Origin: an uncultured Blautia sp.
GTDB lineage: Bacteria > Bacillota > Clostridia > Lachnospirales > Lachnospiraceae
NCBI GenBank assembly: GCA_900551465.1
Contig: URWL01000013.1
Span: 1-14,007, forward strand
DNA: 14,007 bases
Direction: 5' to 3'
How positions within the stretch are numbered: the stretch's first letter is position 1; the number at the start of each line of letters is the position of its first letter. Below, piece after piece: positions 6,531-13,908 of this stretch. The position numbers were made by a program, and so were the translations under genes. The notes below the pieces were generated by a model, which ran no database searches, had not been told where the DNA came from, and worked only from the letters and a program-made list of their open reading frames with translations.

Positions 6531-7820
6531 TTATCCGTTCAGCTCTGCGATCCGGCTTACTCCCACATAAATCTCCTGGATTTTATACCAGGTAGGATAA
6601 TCCGTTATCCCCGTCTGAGGAAGTCCAAATATATTTTGAATCTTTCTCACTGCCTCAGATGTTTTCTGTCCGTAGATTCCATCTGCCGTAATCCTGGGCA
6701 CTGCCGGATAGGCTTCTGCAATCCCGTTGATCTGTTCCTGAAGCTGTCTTACCTTAATTCCTGTAGAACCGATATTCAGATCATAACCCGGCCAGGAAGA
6801 CGGAACTCCGGATACTTCTTCTGCCACATTAATATACATATCATTGCCATAAAAATACCGCAGGATCTCAATTGGCGAATATCCCTGATCAGCCAGGGTT
6901 TTGCTTCCCCACTGAGTCATCCATCCTCTGTCCCGGCACTGAACCTGACGTCCGTCACAATACTGAGTAAGGATAGGCTGCCGCACATCCGGTCTGGACA
7001 GATAATTTTCAAAAAGCTCATCCACAATATTCGAAATGCTGTCAAATACATTTCTTCCATAAATCCATTTATGATCATAGGCTGTGGATGAAGTAATCGT
7101 AAAACCATACCCTTTATTCCGATACCACTCTGTATATACACGATTCAAAGTAAAGGACATGATGGCAAGGACATTTGCCCGGATAGAATCTGCCGGCCAG
7201 GTAGCATAAATTTCACTGCTGGCTACGTTTTTGATGTAATCCTTGTACCTCACATAATAATTTTGAGCCGAATTATCTCCCACCGGCCCATCATGAACTA
7301 CAACATATTCCGGGATCACCACTTTGCTTAAAACAATCTCTCCCGTTTCTCTTATTGGCTTGATTTCCGATTCCGTATTTTTAGGCGGATATTCTCCAAA
7401 AAGTGTATGAGGCCCGATCACAATACGGTCAAACTCCTGTCGGGTCTGAAATTTCAAACGAACCGGCTGCTGTGCCAGTACATCAGGCAGAACTTCAGTA
7501 CCTGCAATTTCCTCCTGTTCAAAGCCTTCTGCCTGGATCTGAACCGTATATTCTGCATAAGGCTGCTGTTCTGATGGCTCCATACTATATTCCAGAGGAG
7601 GAGTCTTCAGATCCAGAACCGGAGTCTGACCGGAAGAATCTGTTCTTACCTCCTCCAGAACACTGTCCGGTACTCCTGTATAGGAAATTCTCACCATTGC
7701 GTTTTCTACCGGACGGGTTCCGTCTTCCGTAAGAACTGTGACCTGAAGCTTTCCCTGATCTGTCTGTTCCTGCTGCATCCTGACTTTACGGTCATTCCTG
7801 TATGGATATATCTGATCCAT
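6531..7820 (-). CDS. sleC: SleC-like spore cortex-lytic enzyme (SpoIID-like domain plus peptidoglycan-binding domain)
   Basis: A 429-residue protein with the layout of clostridial SleC, the zymogen that Csp proteases activate at germination to digest spore cortex peptidoglycan. Residues about 24-80 form an Ig/transthyretin-like pre-domain (LQVTVLTEDGTRPVENAMVRI). Residues about 168-330 resemble the SpoIID/LytB catalytic fold: DYIKNVASSEIYATWP with the likely catalytic Glu203, then RANVLAIMSFTLNRVYTEWY and TQWGSKTLADQGYSPIEIL. Residues about 350-412 are a PG_binding_1 domain (GIKVRQLQEQIN, ADGIYGQKTSEAVRKIQ). No signal peptide or membrane segment is visible, as expected for a mother-cell product delivered to the spore. 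The activation site probably lies before or near VVIPEYVVVHDGP (167 onward); this is inferred from the family. The ATG at 7820 has GGAG 9 nt upstream. The next ATG (codon 15) has no good site. A sigma-E-like promoter precedes it. Confidence 0.8.
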   Translation of the reverse strand: MDQIYPYRNDRKVRMQQEQTDQGKLQVTVLTEDGTRPVENAMVRISYTGVPDSVLEEVRTDSSGQTPVLDLKTPPLEYSMEPSEQQPYAEYTVQIQAEGFEQEEIAGTEVLPDVLAQQPVRLKFQTRQEFDRIVIGPHTLFGEYPPKNTESEIKPIRETGEIVLSKVVIPEYVVVHDGPVGDNSAQNYYVRYKDYIKNVASSEIYATWPADSIRANVLAIMSFTLNRVYTEWYRNKGYGFTITSSTAYDHKWIYGRNVFDSISNIVDELFENYLSRPDVRQPILTQYCDGRQVQCRDRGWMTQWGSKTLADQGYSPIEILRYFYGNDMYINVAEEVSGVPSSWPGYDLNIGSTGIKVRQLQEQINGIAEAYPAVPRITADGIYGQKTSEAVRKIQNIFGLPQTGITDYPTWYKIQEIYVGVSRIAELNG

Positions 7821-7849
7821 TTCATTTTACTCCAAAACATTTTTACAGA

Positions 7850-7878
7850 ATTGTATGCCAAAAATCCTTTTATTATAC
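7850..7878 (-). promoter_or_regulatory. candidate sigma-E (mother-cell) promoter of the sleC-like gene
   Basis: On the minus strand the -10 is CATACAAT (7850-7857), a full match to the CATACAnT consensus of B. subtilis sigma-E. After exactly 14 bp comes GTATAAT (7872-7878), which matches the KMATATT -35 consensus at 5 of 7 positions. The predicted start near 7843 leaves a leader of about 23 nt holding the GGAG ribosome binding site. Expression in the mother cell is what is known for sleC in Clostridioides difficile. The consensus match is seen; its use is inferred. Confidence 0.6.
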
Positions 7879-7920
7879 AAATCTCCGGCAGAAAGCCCTG
7901 CTCAAAATTTTCTTCGGATT

Positions 7921-9210
7921 TTATGGGAAACTGGAATCAGAATCTTTGCCTGACGGGCGGATCATGGCCTCATTTTCATGAATTATAATGCTGTCTCCTT
8001 CTCCTCCGTCTCCTACATCAATAAAATATAGTATGTCTCCGCAGGGACGCTCCTTCCCTCCATCTGTAAGCATATTCAGGACGCGGCCTTTAAACACAAG
8101 CGTTGTAGAGCCTCCTCCATCCAGATGATAAGCATACTCGCATCCAAGGTCTGTAAATACTTTCTGAAGCTCCTGATATGTCATTCCCCGGGATCCTCCT
8201 GCACCTTTTCCATCAACCGCTACCAGATAATAATCTCCCGGGCTGACCATTCCTACTGCTGTCCGCTGATACCGTGCAGTCTGGCGGAATTCACCGGAAA
8301 TTTCCGCCGCCTTTCCATCTTCCACTAATGTAGGCCCAAAACAATATGTATCCTTAACGCCGCGATTCAGCATATCTTCGGTGGTCATGCCTGCCGCAGC
8401 GGTAAACATCCCTCCGTCCTGGGTTACGCAAAGAATATTCCCATTGGAATAAACATCATTGTAAACTTTTCCATTTTTGATCATGGTCTTTCCCGGCGCA
8501 GGGATTCCGCTCCCATAAGAAAAAGCACTTCCATTAACGCCTATCACACCGTTATGATCAGCCAGCTCTTCAGAAACAGTACGTCTCGGATTCCCATAGG
8601 TTCCTCCGCAAAGAGCCGAGCATAACTGCTGCGTACTGAAGGTCTCCACATGGCAGATCCAGTACCTGGTATATCCGGTATCCTTCTGTTCTACAGAAAC
8701 CTTTAAAGTACTGGTTTCATAATGATACTCATCGTTTCTGTAATCCCATTCCTCCGAAATCCTGCTGACAATCCTCTGATATTCCGAAAGCTTATCTGAA
8801 TACTTCTCTGGAAGCTTCCACATTTCATTCTGGGCATCCTGGAATATTTTTGCATTTTTAGCAGTGTTCATGGCAACTGAATCCGCTGAAGGATCATAAA
8901 GCTTTCCCAGAAGAGACTCTATCGTTTTCATACGCGCATCTGTCTGAGCCTTTTCTTCTGCCTCCTTCTGCGCCTGCAGTCTTTTCTCATATTCCTGCCT
9001 CAGGCGTTCCTTTTCGGCTTTTTCCTGCCGCTGCTTCTGCTCTTCTTCCTTTTTCTGTGCTTCCTGTTTTTCTCTTTCAATCTGCTGTTCTTCTTTTATG
9101 CGCTGCTGTGTTTTTTCCTTTTTATAAAAGTATAAAGCTCCGGTACTGCATAAAAGTACCAGAGCTGTCAGAAATACAGCAGCCACACGGATACGGTATG
9201 ACTTTTTCAC
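7921..9210 (-). CDS. membrane-anchored phosphodiester glycosidase (NAGPA) domain protein
   Basis: A 429-residue protein with one N-terminal membrane segment (about 8-29, after a basic KKSYRIR), a highly charged Glu/Gln/Lys/Arg coiled coil (about 30-92), a linker, and a C-terminal NAGPA domain (about 215-397). The domain motifs include VIGVNGSAF (223-230), FGPTLVEDGK (291-300), RTAVG (316-320), VAVDGKGAGGSRGMTYQEL (about 330-347) and HLDGGGSTTLVFKG (362-375), then RPCGDILYF. NAGPA domains cleave sugar phosphodiesters such as GlcNAc-1-phosphodiester. The bacterial substrate here is unknown; a cell-surface glycopolymer is a reasonable guess, because the domain should face outside. The start is GTG at 9210 with AGGGAG 4 nt upstream, overlapping the rseP stop (TGAGGGAG). 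The 9-nt gap implies co-transcription with rseP. No other function is evident to me. Confidence 0.82.
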   Translation of the reverse strand: MKKSYRIRVAAVFLTALVLLCSTGALYFYKKEKTQQRIKEEQQIEREKQEAQKKEEEQKQRQEKAEKERLRQEYEKRLQAQKEAEEKAQTDARMKTIESLLGKLYDPSADSVAMNTAKNAKIFQDAQNEMWKLPEKYSDKLSEYQRIVSRISEEWDYRNDEYHYETSTLKVSVEQKDTGYTRYWICHVETFSTQQLCSALCGGTYGNPRRTVSEELADHNGVIGVNGSAFSYGSGIPAPGKTMIKNGKVYNDVYSNGNILCVTQDGGMFTAAAGMTTEDMLNRGVKDTYCFGPTLVEDGKAAEISGEFRQTARYQRTAVGMVSPGDYYLVAVDGKGAGGSRGMTYQELQKVFTDLGCEYAYHLDGGGSTTLVFKGRVLNMLTDGGKERPCGDILYFIDVGDGGEGDSIIIHENEAMIRPSGKDSDSSFP

Positions 9211-9219
9211 ATTTCTCCC

Positions 9220-10503
9220 TCAGAATATTTTCAAGAAATCATTATACATTACAAACACCATCAATGCCATCAGGAGCATCAGTCCGGCAAAATGGACCAT
9301 ACCCTCTACTTCACGGTTCACTGGTTTTTTACGGACAGCTTCGATCAGTAAAAATATCAGACGGCCTCCGTCAAGAGCCGGAAGAGGAAGAAGGTTCATT
9401 ACACCCAGATTGGCAGATAGAAGAACCGCCATGTTCAGCATGTTCATCCACAGCATCAAAGCGCCTTCCTCTTTACTCTGCTCATAAGTAGTTCCAATAG
9501 CATCTACCACACCTACCGGGCCACTCAGATCCTGAACCCCGAGTCCGCCTGTAACAAGCTCCTTAAGACTCAAAAGAGTAGTGCGGATCATATACTTCAC
9601 ATCCAGAGCCGCATATTTCAGAACCTGAAAACCATTTGTCTTTATATATCCCATATTATAAGAAAATCCTGGCTTTGGAGTCCGGTATTCTTTCGGAACC
9701 ACTGTTGCATCGTATTCCAGACCATCCCGGTCATAAGTGATGTCCACCGGTTCGTTCCCCAGAGGATTCTCTGCAATATAAGCCTCGTATGCTGTTCCGT
9801 CCGGAATCGGAGTTCCATTGATGGAAGTGATCACATCTCCCGCCTGTACTCCTGCCGCTTCTAATGGCATGCCCTCGATCAGGGAATCTACCTCCATAGA
9901 GTCTGTCCCTACACGATTAAATCCCAAAAGATATCTGACGGAAGCATCCGGAGTAAAAGTTACTGTTTTTTCTTCGCCGTTTCGCTTTACCTTCAGGGTC
10001 ACCGGTTTTTCCTGCAGTTCATTCAAAAAAGAATATACATACAGATCACGGGCAACATCAATATGATATCCGTCATATTCTGTGATGATATCTCCTTTCC
10101 GGAGACCAGCCTCTGCTGCCGGGGATCCTCCTTCTACTTCCATGATCTCTGCCGGGTCATATCCTACAAACGCAGTAATTACCACGGAAAGAATAAACGC
10201 CAGAATAAAATTAAACACCGGACCTGCTGCTACCACAGAAATCCGTCCCCATACAGGAGCTGAATTAAAGGTTCCGGGAATCTCCTCCCCGGTATCCTCC
10301 CCAAGCATAGCGCAGGATCCTCCAATCGGAAACAGTTTCACCGAATATCTTGTTTCCCCTTTTTGGGTACTGAACAATCTTGGCCCCATGCCCAGGGAAA
10401 ACTCAGTTACTACAATCCCGTTTTTCTTTGCAAGGAGAAAATGTCCCAGCTCATGTATAATGATGATCGCACTGAATATAATTACGGCAATCAGAATCTT
10501 CAA
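9220..10503 (-). CDS. rseP: site-2 intramembrane zinc metalloprotease RseP
   Basis: A 427-residue M50B-family protease that cuts membrane-embedded substrates such as anti-sigma factors and signal peptide remnants. The zinc motif HELGH is at residues 17-21 within the first membrane segment, and the third ligand is in NLLPLPALDGGR (about 370-381, Asp378). Two PDZ-like modules lie between: one around EGGSPAAEAGLRKGDIITEYDG (about 124-145) and one around EGMPLEAAGVQAGDVITSING (about 210-230). Further membrane segments are at about 84-112, 350-375 and 402-420. I place the start at TTG 10503: AGGTGG (10508-10513) lies just upstream and the protein then begins at the hydrophobic segment, as in relatives. 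An in-frame TTG at 10521 has no good site. The gap to dxr is one base, so the two are translationally close. Confidence 0.93.
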   Translation of the reverse strand: MKILIAVIIFSAIIIIHELGHFLLAKKNGIVVTEFSLGMGPRLFSTQKGETRYSVKLFPIGGSCAMLGEDTGEEIPGTFNSAPVWGRISVVAAGPVFNFILAFILSVVITAFVGYDPAEIMEVEGGSPAAEAGLRKGDIITEYDGYHIDVARDLYVYSFLNELQEKPVTLKVKRNGEEKTVTFTPDASVRYLLGFNRVGTDSMEVDSLIEGMPLEAAGVQAGDVITSINGTPIPDGTAYEAYIAENPLGNEPVDITYDRDGLEYDATVVPKEYRTPKPGFSYNMGYIKTNGFQVLKYAALDVKYMIRTTLLSLKELVTGGLGVQDLSGPVGVVDAIGTTYEQSKEEGALMLWMNMLNMAVLLSANLGVMNLLPLPALDGGRLIFLLIEAVRKKPVNREVEGMVHFAGLMLLMALMVFVMYNDFLKIF

Positions 10504-10504
10504 T

Positions 10505-11647
10505 TTACCACCTGCTTTCAATCCACTGATATGTCTCGTTTTCTACCGCAAGAATTTCATCCAGATCAGGGGACTCCTGCTTTTTATGTCTTTCCATAGA
10601 CTGCCCGATAATATCATAAATATCCAGAAAACCAATCTCCTCATGAAGGAATTTCCGAACTGCAAGTTCATTTGCCGCATTGAACACAGTCGGCATGCTT
10701 CCTCCCTCTCTGGCTGCCTGAATTGCCATTGGAAGACCCAGAAAAGTTTCCATATCCGGTTCTTCAAATGTGATCTGTCCAAGCTTCGCAAAGTCAAGAC
10801 GATCTCCATCCAGGTATCTTCTGTGAGGATAGTAAAGGGCATACTGGATAGGAAGACGCATATCCGGTGTGCCAAGCTGGGCCATGATCCCTCCATCCTC
10901 AAACTCTACCATGGAATGTATCACGCTTTGAGGCTGGACCACCACCTGGATCTGATCCAGTTCTACATCAAAAAGCCATTTTGCTTCCATTACTTCCAGC
11001 CCTTTATTGACCAGAGTAGCCGAATCCACTGTGATCTTCTGTCCCATCACCCAGTTTGGATGCTTCAGCGTATCCGCGAGAGTTACTTTTTCCAGGTCTG
11101 CGCGCTTTCTTCCTCTAAACGGCCCTCCTGATGCAGTGATCAGAAGCTTATGGATCTCTTTTCCTGATTCTCCATTTAAAGCCTGAAAAACAGCACTGTG
11201 TTCGCTGTCAACCGGCAGTATCTTTACCCCGTATTTTTCTGCCATAGGCATGATCAGATGACCTGCTGTTACAAGTGTTTCTTTATTTGCAAGTGCAATA
11301 TCTTTCCCTGAACGGATCGCCTGGATCGTAGGCCTTATTCCCAGCATACCGACAATAGCAGTAACCAGGATTTCCACTTCCTCCATAGAAGCCAGTTCCA
11401 GAAGCCCTTCCATCCCTGACACAATTTTGATATCCGTATCATGAAGTCTTACTTTCAGATCCTCTGCTGCTTTTTCATCCCACACAGCAACAAGCTTAGG
11501 AGAAAATTCTCTTGCCTGTTCCTCCAGCTTTGTTATATTGCGTCCGGCGCTGATTCCCATTACCTGAATATCGCCATTCGCACGAACCACATCCAGTGTC
11601 TGGGTTCCGATAGACCCTGTAGAACCCAAAATCGCAATTTTTTTCAT
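10505..11647 (-). CDS. dxr: 1-deoxy-D-xylulose 5-phosphate reductoisomerase
   Basis: A 380-residue cytoplasmic enzyme (also called IspC) that converts DXP to 2-C-methyl-D-erythritol 4-phosphate with NADPH, the committed step of the MEP isoprenoid pathway. The NADPH-binding start is ILGSTGSIGTQTLDVV (6-21), with ALANKETLV at 118-126. The metal ligands are Asp147 and Glu149 in VDSEHSAVFQAL and Glu218 in SATLVNKGLEVMEA. The flexible-loop and substrate motifs ITASGGPFRGR, HPNWVMGQKITVDSA and VVQPQSVIHSMVEF are intact. The length is normal. The ATG at 11647 follows AAGGAG. It sits between cdsA (42 nt gap) and rseP (1 nt gap). Its pathway supplies the isoprenyl units used by the UppS enzyme encoded two genes upstream. 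Confidence 0.97.
   Translation of the reverse strand: MKKIAILGSTGSIGTQTLDVVRANGDIQVMGISAGRNITKLEEQAREFSPKLVAVWDEKAAEDLKVRLHDTDIKIVSGMEGLLELASMEEVEILVTAIVGMLGIRPTIQAIRSGKDIALANKETLVTAGHLIMPMAEKYGVKILPVDSEHSAVFQALNGESGKEIHKLLITASGGPFRGRKRADLEKVTLADTLKHPNWVMGQKITVDSATLVNKGLEVMEAKWLFDVELDQIQVVVQPQSVIHSMVEFEDGGIMAQLGTPDMRLPIQYALYYPHRRYLDGDRLDFAKLGQITFEEPDMETFLGLPMAIQAAREGGSMPTVFNAANELAVRKFLHEEIGFLDIYDIIGQSMERHKKQESPDLDEILAVENETYQWIESRW
10508..10513 (-). promoter_or_regulatory. rseP ribosome binding site inside the end of dxr
   Basis: AGGTGG overlaps the last codons of dxr and lies 4 nt from the TTG at 10503. It is the only good site near the 5' end of rseP, and it decides between that TTG and the one at 10521. 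Confidence 0.6.
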
Positions 11648-11689
11648 ATTATTTTAACTCCTTATATACTTCTTCAGAAAATATATATG

Positions 11690-12484
11690 CTATAATCCCA
11701 GAATGATTTTTGACAGATAATAAATAACAGGAGCAGTAAAAATCACGCTGTCAAAACGATCCAGGATACCCCCATGTCCGGGTATCAGTTTTCCATAATC
11801 TTTAATTCCTTTATTTCTCTTAATGGCAGAAGCTGCCAGATCCCCCACCATAGAAATCAGCGCACCTACCGCACAGATCACAGCATATTCCAGGGCCGGA
11901 GCATGGGTAGCCGCTGCATAAATCGCGCCCAGTGCCGCAGCACCGGCAACACCTCCGACTGCACCTTCAACAGATTTTTTCGGACTTAATACAGGAGCCA
12001 TCTTATGTTTTCCAATAAGCATTCCCACACAGTAAGCACAGGTATCACAGCCCCAGGAACAAAAGAAGATCAGCCATACAAGGATCTTTCCGTTTTCCAG
12101 ATTTCGGGTAAGAAGGATAAAGGAAAGCATCACTGCCACATACACCAGACCAAAAAAAGCTGACATAATTTCATCTGCATGATATTTTGGATACAAAAAC
12201 ACATAAACAAACATCAGAAGCACCAGAGAAAGGATCACAGCCATCATTCCATATTTTTCAAAATCAAGAAAAATCATTCCATAATACATAACTGCTCCCA
12301 GATAGCCTGCAAGCTCCAGAAGATCTGTTCCTTTTTTATGAACACCCATAGCACTGTACAATTCACGCATTCCAATAAGAGAAACGGCCAGCAGTGTAAG
12401 CAGAAGCACGTAATCCCCTGACATAATTGTTACAAAGGCAATAATGACCAGAAGAATCCCGCTTAACAATCTTGTTTTAAACAT
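11690..12484 (-). CDS. cdsA: phosphatidate cytidylyltransferase (CDP-diglyceride synthase)
   Basis: A 264-residue polytopic membrane enzyme that makes CDP-diacylglycerol from CTP and phosphatidate, the precursor of phosphatidylglycerol and other phospholipids. The family signature is complete near the C-terminus: SAIKRNKGIKDYGKLIPGHG followed by GILDRFDS (about 222-249). Most of the rest is hydrophobic helices (for example 1-35, 54-73, 81-98, 106-125, 133-155, 178-215, 250-262). ATG 12484 has AAGGAGG 8 nt upstream, inside the end of uppS, and the gap to uppS is only 3 nt. The uppS-cdsA-dxr-rseP order is the classical bacterial arrangement. Confidence 0.95.
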   Translation of the reverse strand: MFKTRLLSGILLVIIAFVTIMSGDYVLLLTLLAVSLIGMRELYSAMGVHKKGTDLLELAGYLGAVMYYGMIFLDFEKYGMMAVILSLVLLMFVYVFLYPKYHADEIMSAFFGLVYVAVMLSFILLTRNLENGKILVWLIFFCSWGCDTCAYCVGMLIGKHKMAPVLSPKKSVEGAVGGVAGAAALGAIYAAATHAPALEYAVICAVGALISMVGDLAASAIKRNKGIKDYGKLIPGHGGILDRFDSVIFTAPVIYYLSKIILGL

Positions 12485-12487
12485 TGC

Positions 12488-13195
12488 CTATTCCTCCTTC
12501 ACACCGCCATATCTGCGGTCTCTTTCGTTATATTTCTCAATAGCCTGCAAAAGCTCCGGCTTATGAAAATCAGGCCATGCAACATCAGTAAAGTAAAACT
12601 CCGTATATGCAAGCTGCCACAAAAGGTAGTTGGACAGCCTCTGTTCTCCGCTGGTTCGTATCATAAGATCCGGATCTGGGATTCCTGCTGTATCCAGGTA
12701 GCTTTCAAATATCTTTTCATCAATTTCTTCCGGAACAAGCTTTCCATCCGCCGCATCCCTTGCAAGTCTGCGAACTCCCCGGACAATCTCATCCCGGCTT
12801 CCATAATTTAATGCAATCTGGAAAAATAATTCATCATAATCCTTCGAAAATTCCTCAAGTTCTGCGACACTGTCCTGTATATCCTTATCAAAAGCGGAAA
12901 TATCACCAATAACCTTTACACGCATTTTATTTTTTTCCGAAATTTTCTTGCATTTCTTCAGGTAATTGCGGAACAGCTTCATCAGCCCATCCACTTCCTC
13001 TTTTGACCGTTTCCAGTTTTCTGTAGAAAAAGCATAAACAGTCAGATATTTCACCCCAAGGTCTTTGATATCTTCACAGATCGTTTCAAGATTTGCACAG
13101 CCCTTTACATGCCCATAGCTTCTCGGCATGCCTTTTGCTTTAGCCCATCTCCCATTTCCATCCAGAATGATGGCAATATGATTTGGTATTTTCAT
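12488..13195 (-). CDS. uppS: isoprenyl transferase / undecaprenyl diphosphate synthase
   Basis: A 235-residue cis-prenyltransferase that extends farnesyl diphosphate with isopentenyl units to the C55 carrier lipid used for peptidoglycan and surface polymers. Motifs: the diphosphate-binding DGNGRWAKAKG (12-22, with Asp12 and Arg16), GHVKG, TVYAFSTENWKR (about 59-70), ALNYGSRDEIVR (about 138-149), and DLMIRTSGEQRLSNYLLWQL with YTEFYF near the C-terminus. Length is typical (about 230-255). The ATG at 13195 is preferred to the one at 13213 because AGAGGTG (13201-13207) precedes it by 5 nt and nothing like that precedes the other. It is 3 nt upstream of cdsA and 101 nt downstream of frr, with a hairpin in that gap. 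Confidence 0.96.
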   Translation of the reverse strand: MKIPNHIAIILDGNGRWAKAKGMPRSYGHVKGCANLETICEDIKDLGVKYLTVYAFSTENWKRSKEEVDGLMKLFRNYLKKCKKISEKNKMRVKVIGDISAFDKDIQDSVAELEEFSKDYDELFFQIALNYGSRDEIVRGVRRLARDAADGKLVPEEIDEKIFESYLDTAGIPDPDLMIRTSGEQRLSNYLLWQLAYTEFYFTDVAWPDFHKPELLQAIEKYNERDRRYGGVKEE

Positions 13196-13200
13196 TTCTG

Positions 13201-13207
13201 CACCTCT
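13201..13207 (-). promoter_or_regulatory. uppS ribosome binding site that decides the start
   Basis: AGAGGTG lies 5 nt before the ATG at 13195. The in-frame ATG at 13213 is preceded by AT-rich sequence without any purine-rich site. Confidence 0.65.
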
Positions 13208-13249
13208 CTGCATACAATTTTAAAATCTTATGTATTCTGGTGTTATGGC

Positions 13250-13284
13250 AAGAAGGAGAGCTATTTTTTACAGCTCTCCTTCTT
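13250..13284 (-). terminator. perfect 13-bp hairpin after frr (possible terminator or attenuator)
   Basis: On the minus strand AAGAAGGAGAGCT and AGCTCTCCTTCTT pair perfectly around a 9-nt A-rich loop, starting 12 nt after the frr stop. The 3' arm ends in CTTCTT but is followed by GCCATAAC, so there is no U-tract. It may reduce read-through from pyrH-frr into uppS, or protect the 3' end of the message. The structure is certain; its role is not. Confidence 0.5.
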
Positions 13285-13296
13285 CATTCCTACTGA

Positions 13297-13848
13297 TTAT
13301 ACAGTAAGGATCTCTTTTGATTTTTTGTCTACTGCTGCCTCAATATCCTTGATGTATTTGTCTGTCAGTTTCTGAACCTGATCTTCCAGATCTTTCACTT
13401 CATCCTCAGATACATCCTGTTTAGTAAGTTTCTTAAATGCATCATTTGCATCTCTGCGGACATTACGCACAGCAACCTTTGCTGCCTCGCCTTTTTTCTT
13501 TACATCTTTCACAAGCTCTTTACGACGTTCTTCTGTCAGTTCCGGAAGAACAAGACGAATGATTTTTCCATCATTACTTGGATTCAGTCCCAAGTCAGAT
13601 ACCATGATTGCTTTTTCGATAACTTTAATAAGACTGGCTTCCCACGGCTGGATCTGAATCATACGTGCTTCCGGTACCGTGACATTCGCTACCTGCTGAA
13701 GCGGTGTCGGACTGCCGTAATAATCTACGGTAATCTTATCAAGAATGTGTGGATTCGCACGTCCTGCGCGGATAGTAGAAAGCTCCGCCTCAAATCCGCT
13801 TAAAGTTTTTGTCATTTTGCTGTCATACTTCTGAACTCTTTCATCCAT
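13297..13848 (-). CDS. frr: ribosome recycling factor
   Basis: A 183-residue ribosome recycling factor, which with EF-G splits the post-termination ribosome. It is near the usual 185 residues. Visible family features are the N-terminal helix DERVQKYDSKMTKTLSGFEAEL, the conserved STIRAGRANPHILDKITVDYYG (about 25-45), TPLQQVANVTVPEARMIQIQPWE, LGLNPSNDGKIIRLVLPELTEERRKELVK, and the C-terminal coiled three-helix bundle ending in DKKSKEILTV. The ATG at 13848 follows GGGAG with a spacer of about 10 nt. It lies 60 nt downstream of pyrH, the conserved pyrH-frr pair. Confidence 0.97.
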   Translation of the reverse strand: MDERVQKYDSKMTKTLSGFEAELSTIRAGRANPHILDKITVDYYGSPTPLQQVANVTVPEARMIQIQPWEASLIKVIEKAIMVSDLGLNPSNDGKIIRLVLPELTEERRKELVKDVKKKGEAAKVAVRNVRRDANDAFKKLTKQDVSEDEVKDLEDQVQKLTDKYIKDIEAAVDKKSKEILTV

Positions 13849-13908
13849 GTTTTATAGTCTCCCTCTCCATGTTTTTATTGCAGCTCTGCTGCTTTTGTAT
13901 ACGGCAGT

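Noticed and set aside
7881..7920. Possible terminator between the glycosidase gene and sleC
   Set aside because: Only a 4-bp GCAG/CTGC core with weak outer pairing and no U-tract on the minus strand.
8940..9125. Repetitive Glu/Gln/Lys-coding stretch in the glycosidase gene as a DNA repeat or assembly artefact
   Set aside because: The codons vary and no fixed repeat unit exists; it reads as an ordinary charged coiled coil in an intact frame.
10082..11131. A 349-codon open frame on the plus strand
   Set aside because: It is antisense to rseP and dxr, both with intact catalytic motifs; the translation has no recognisable domain.
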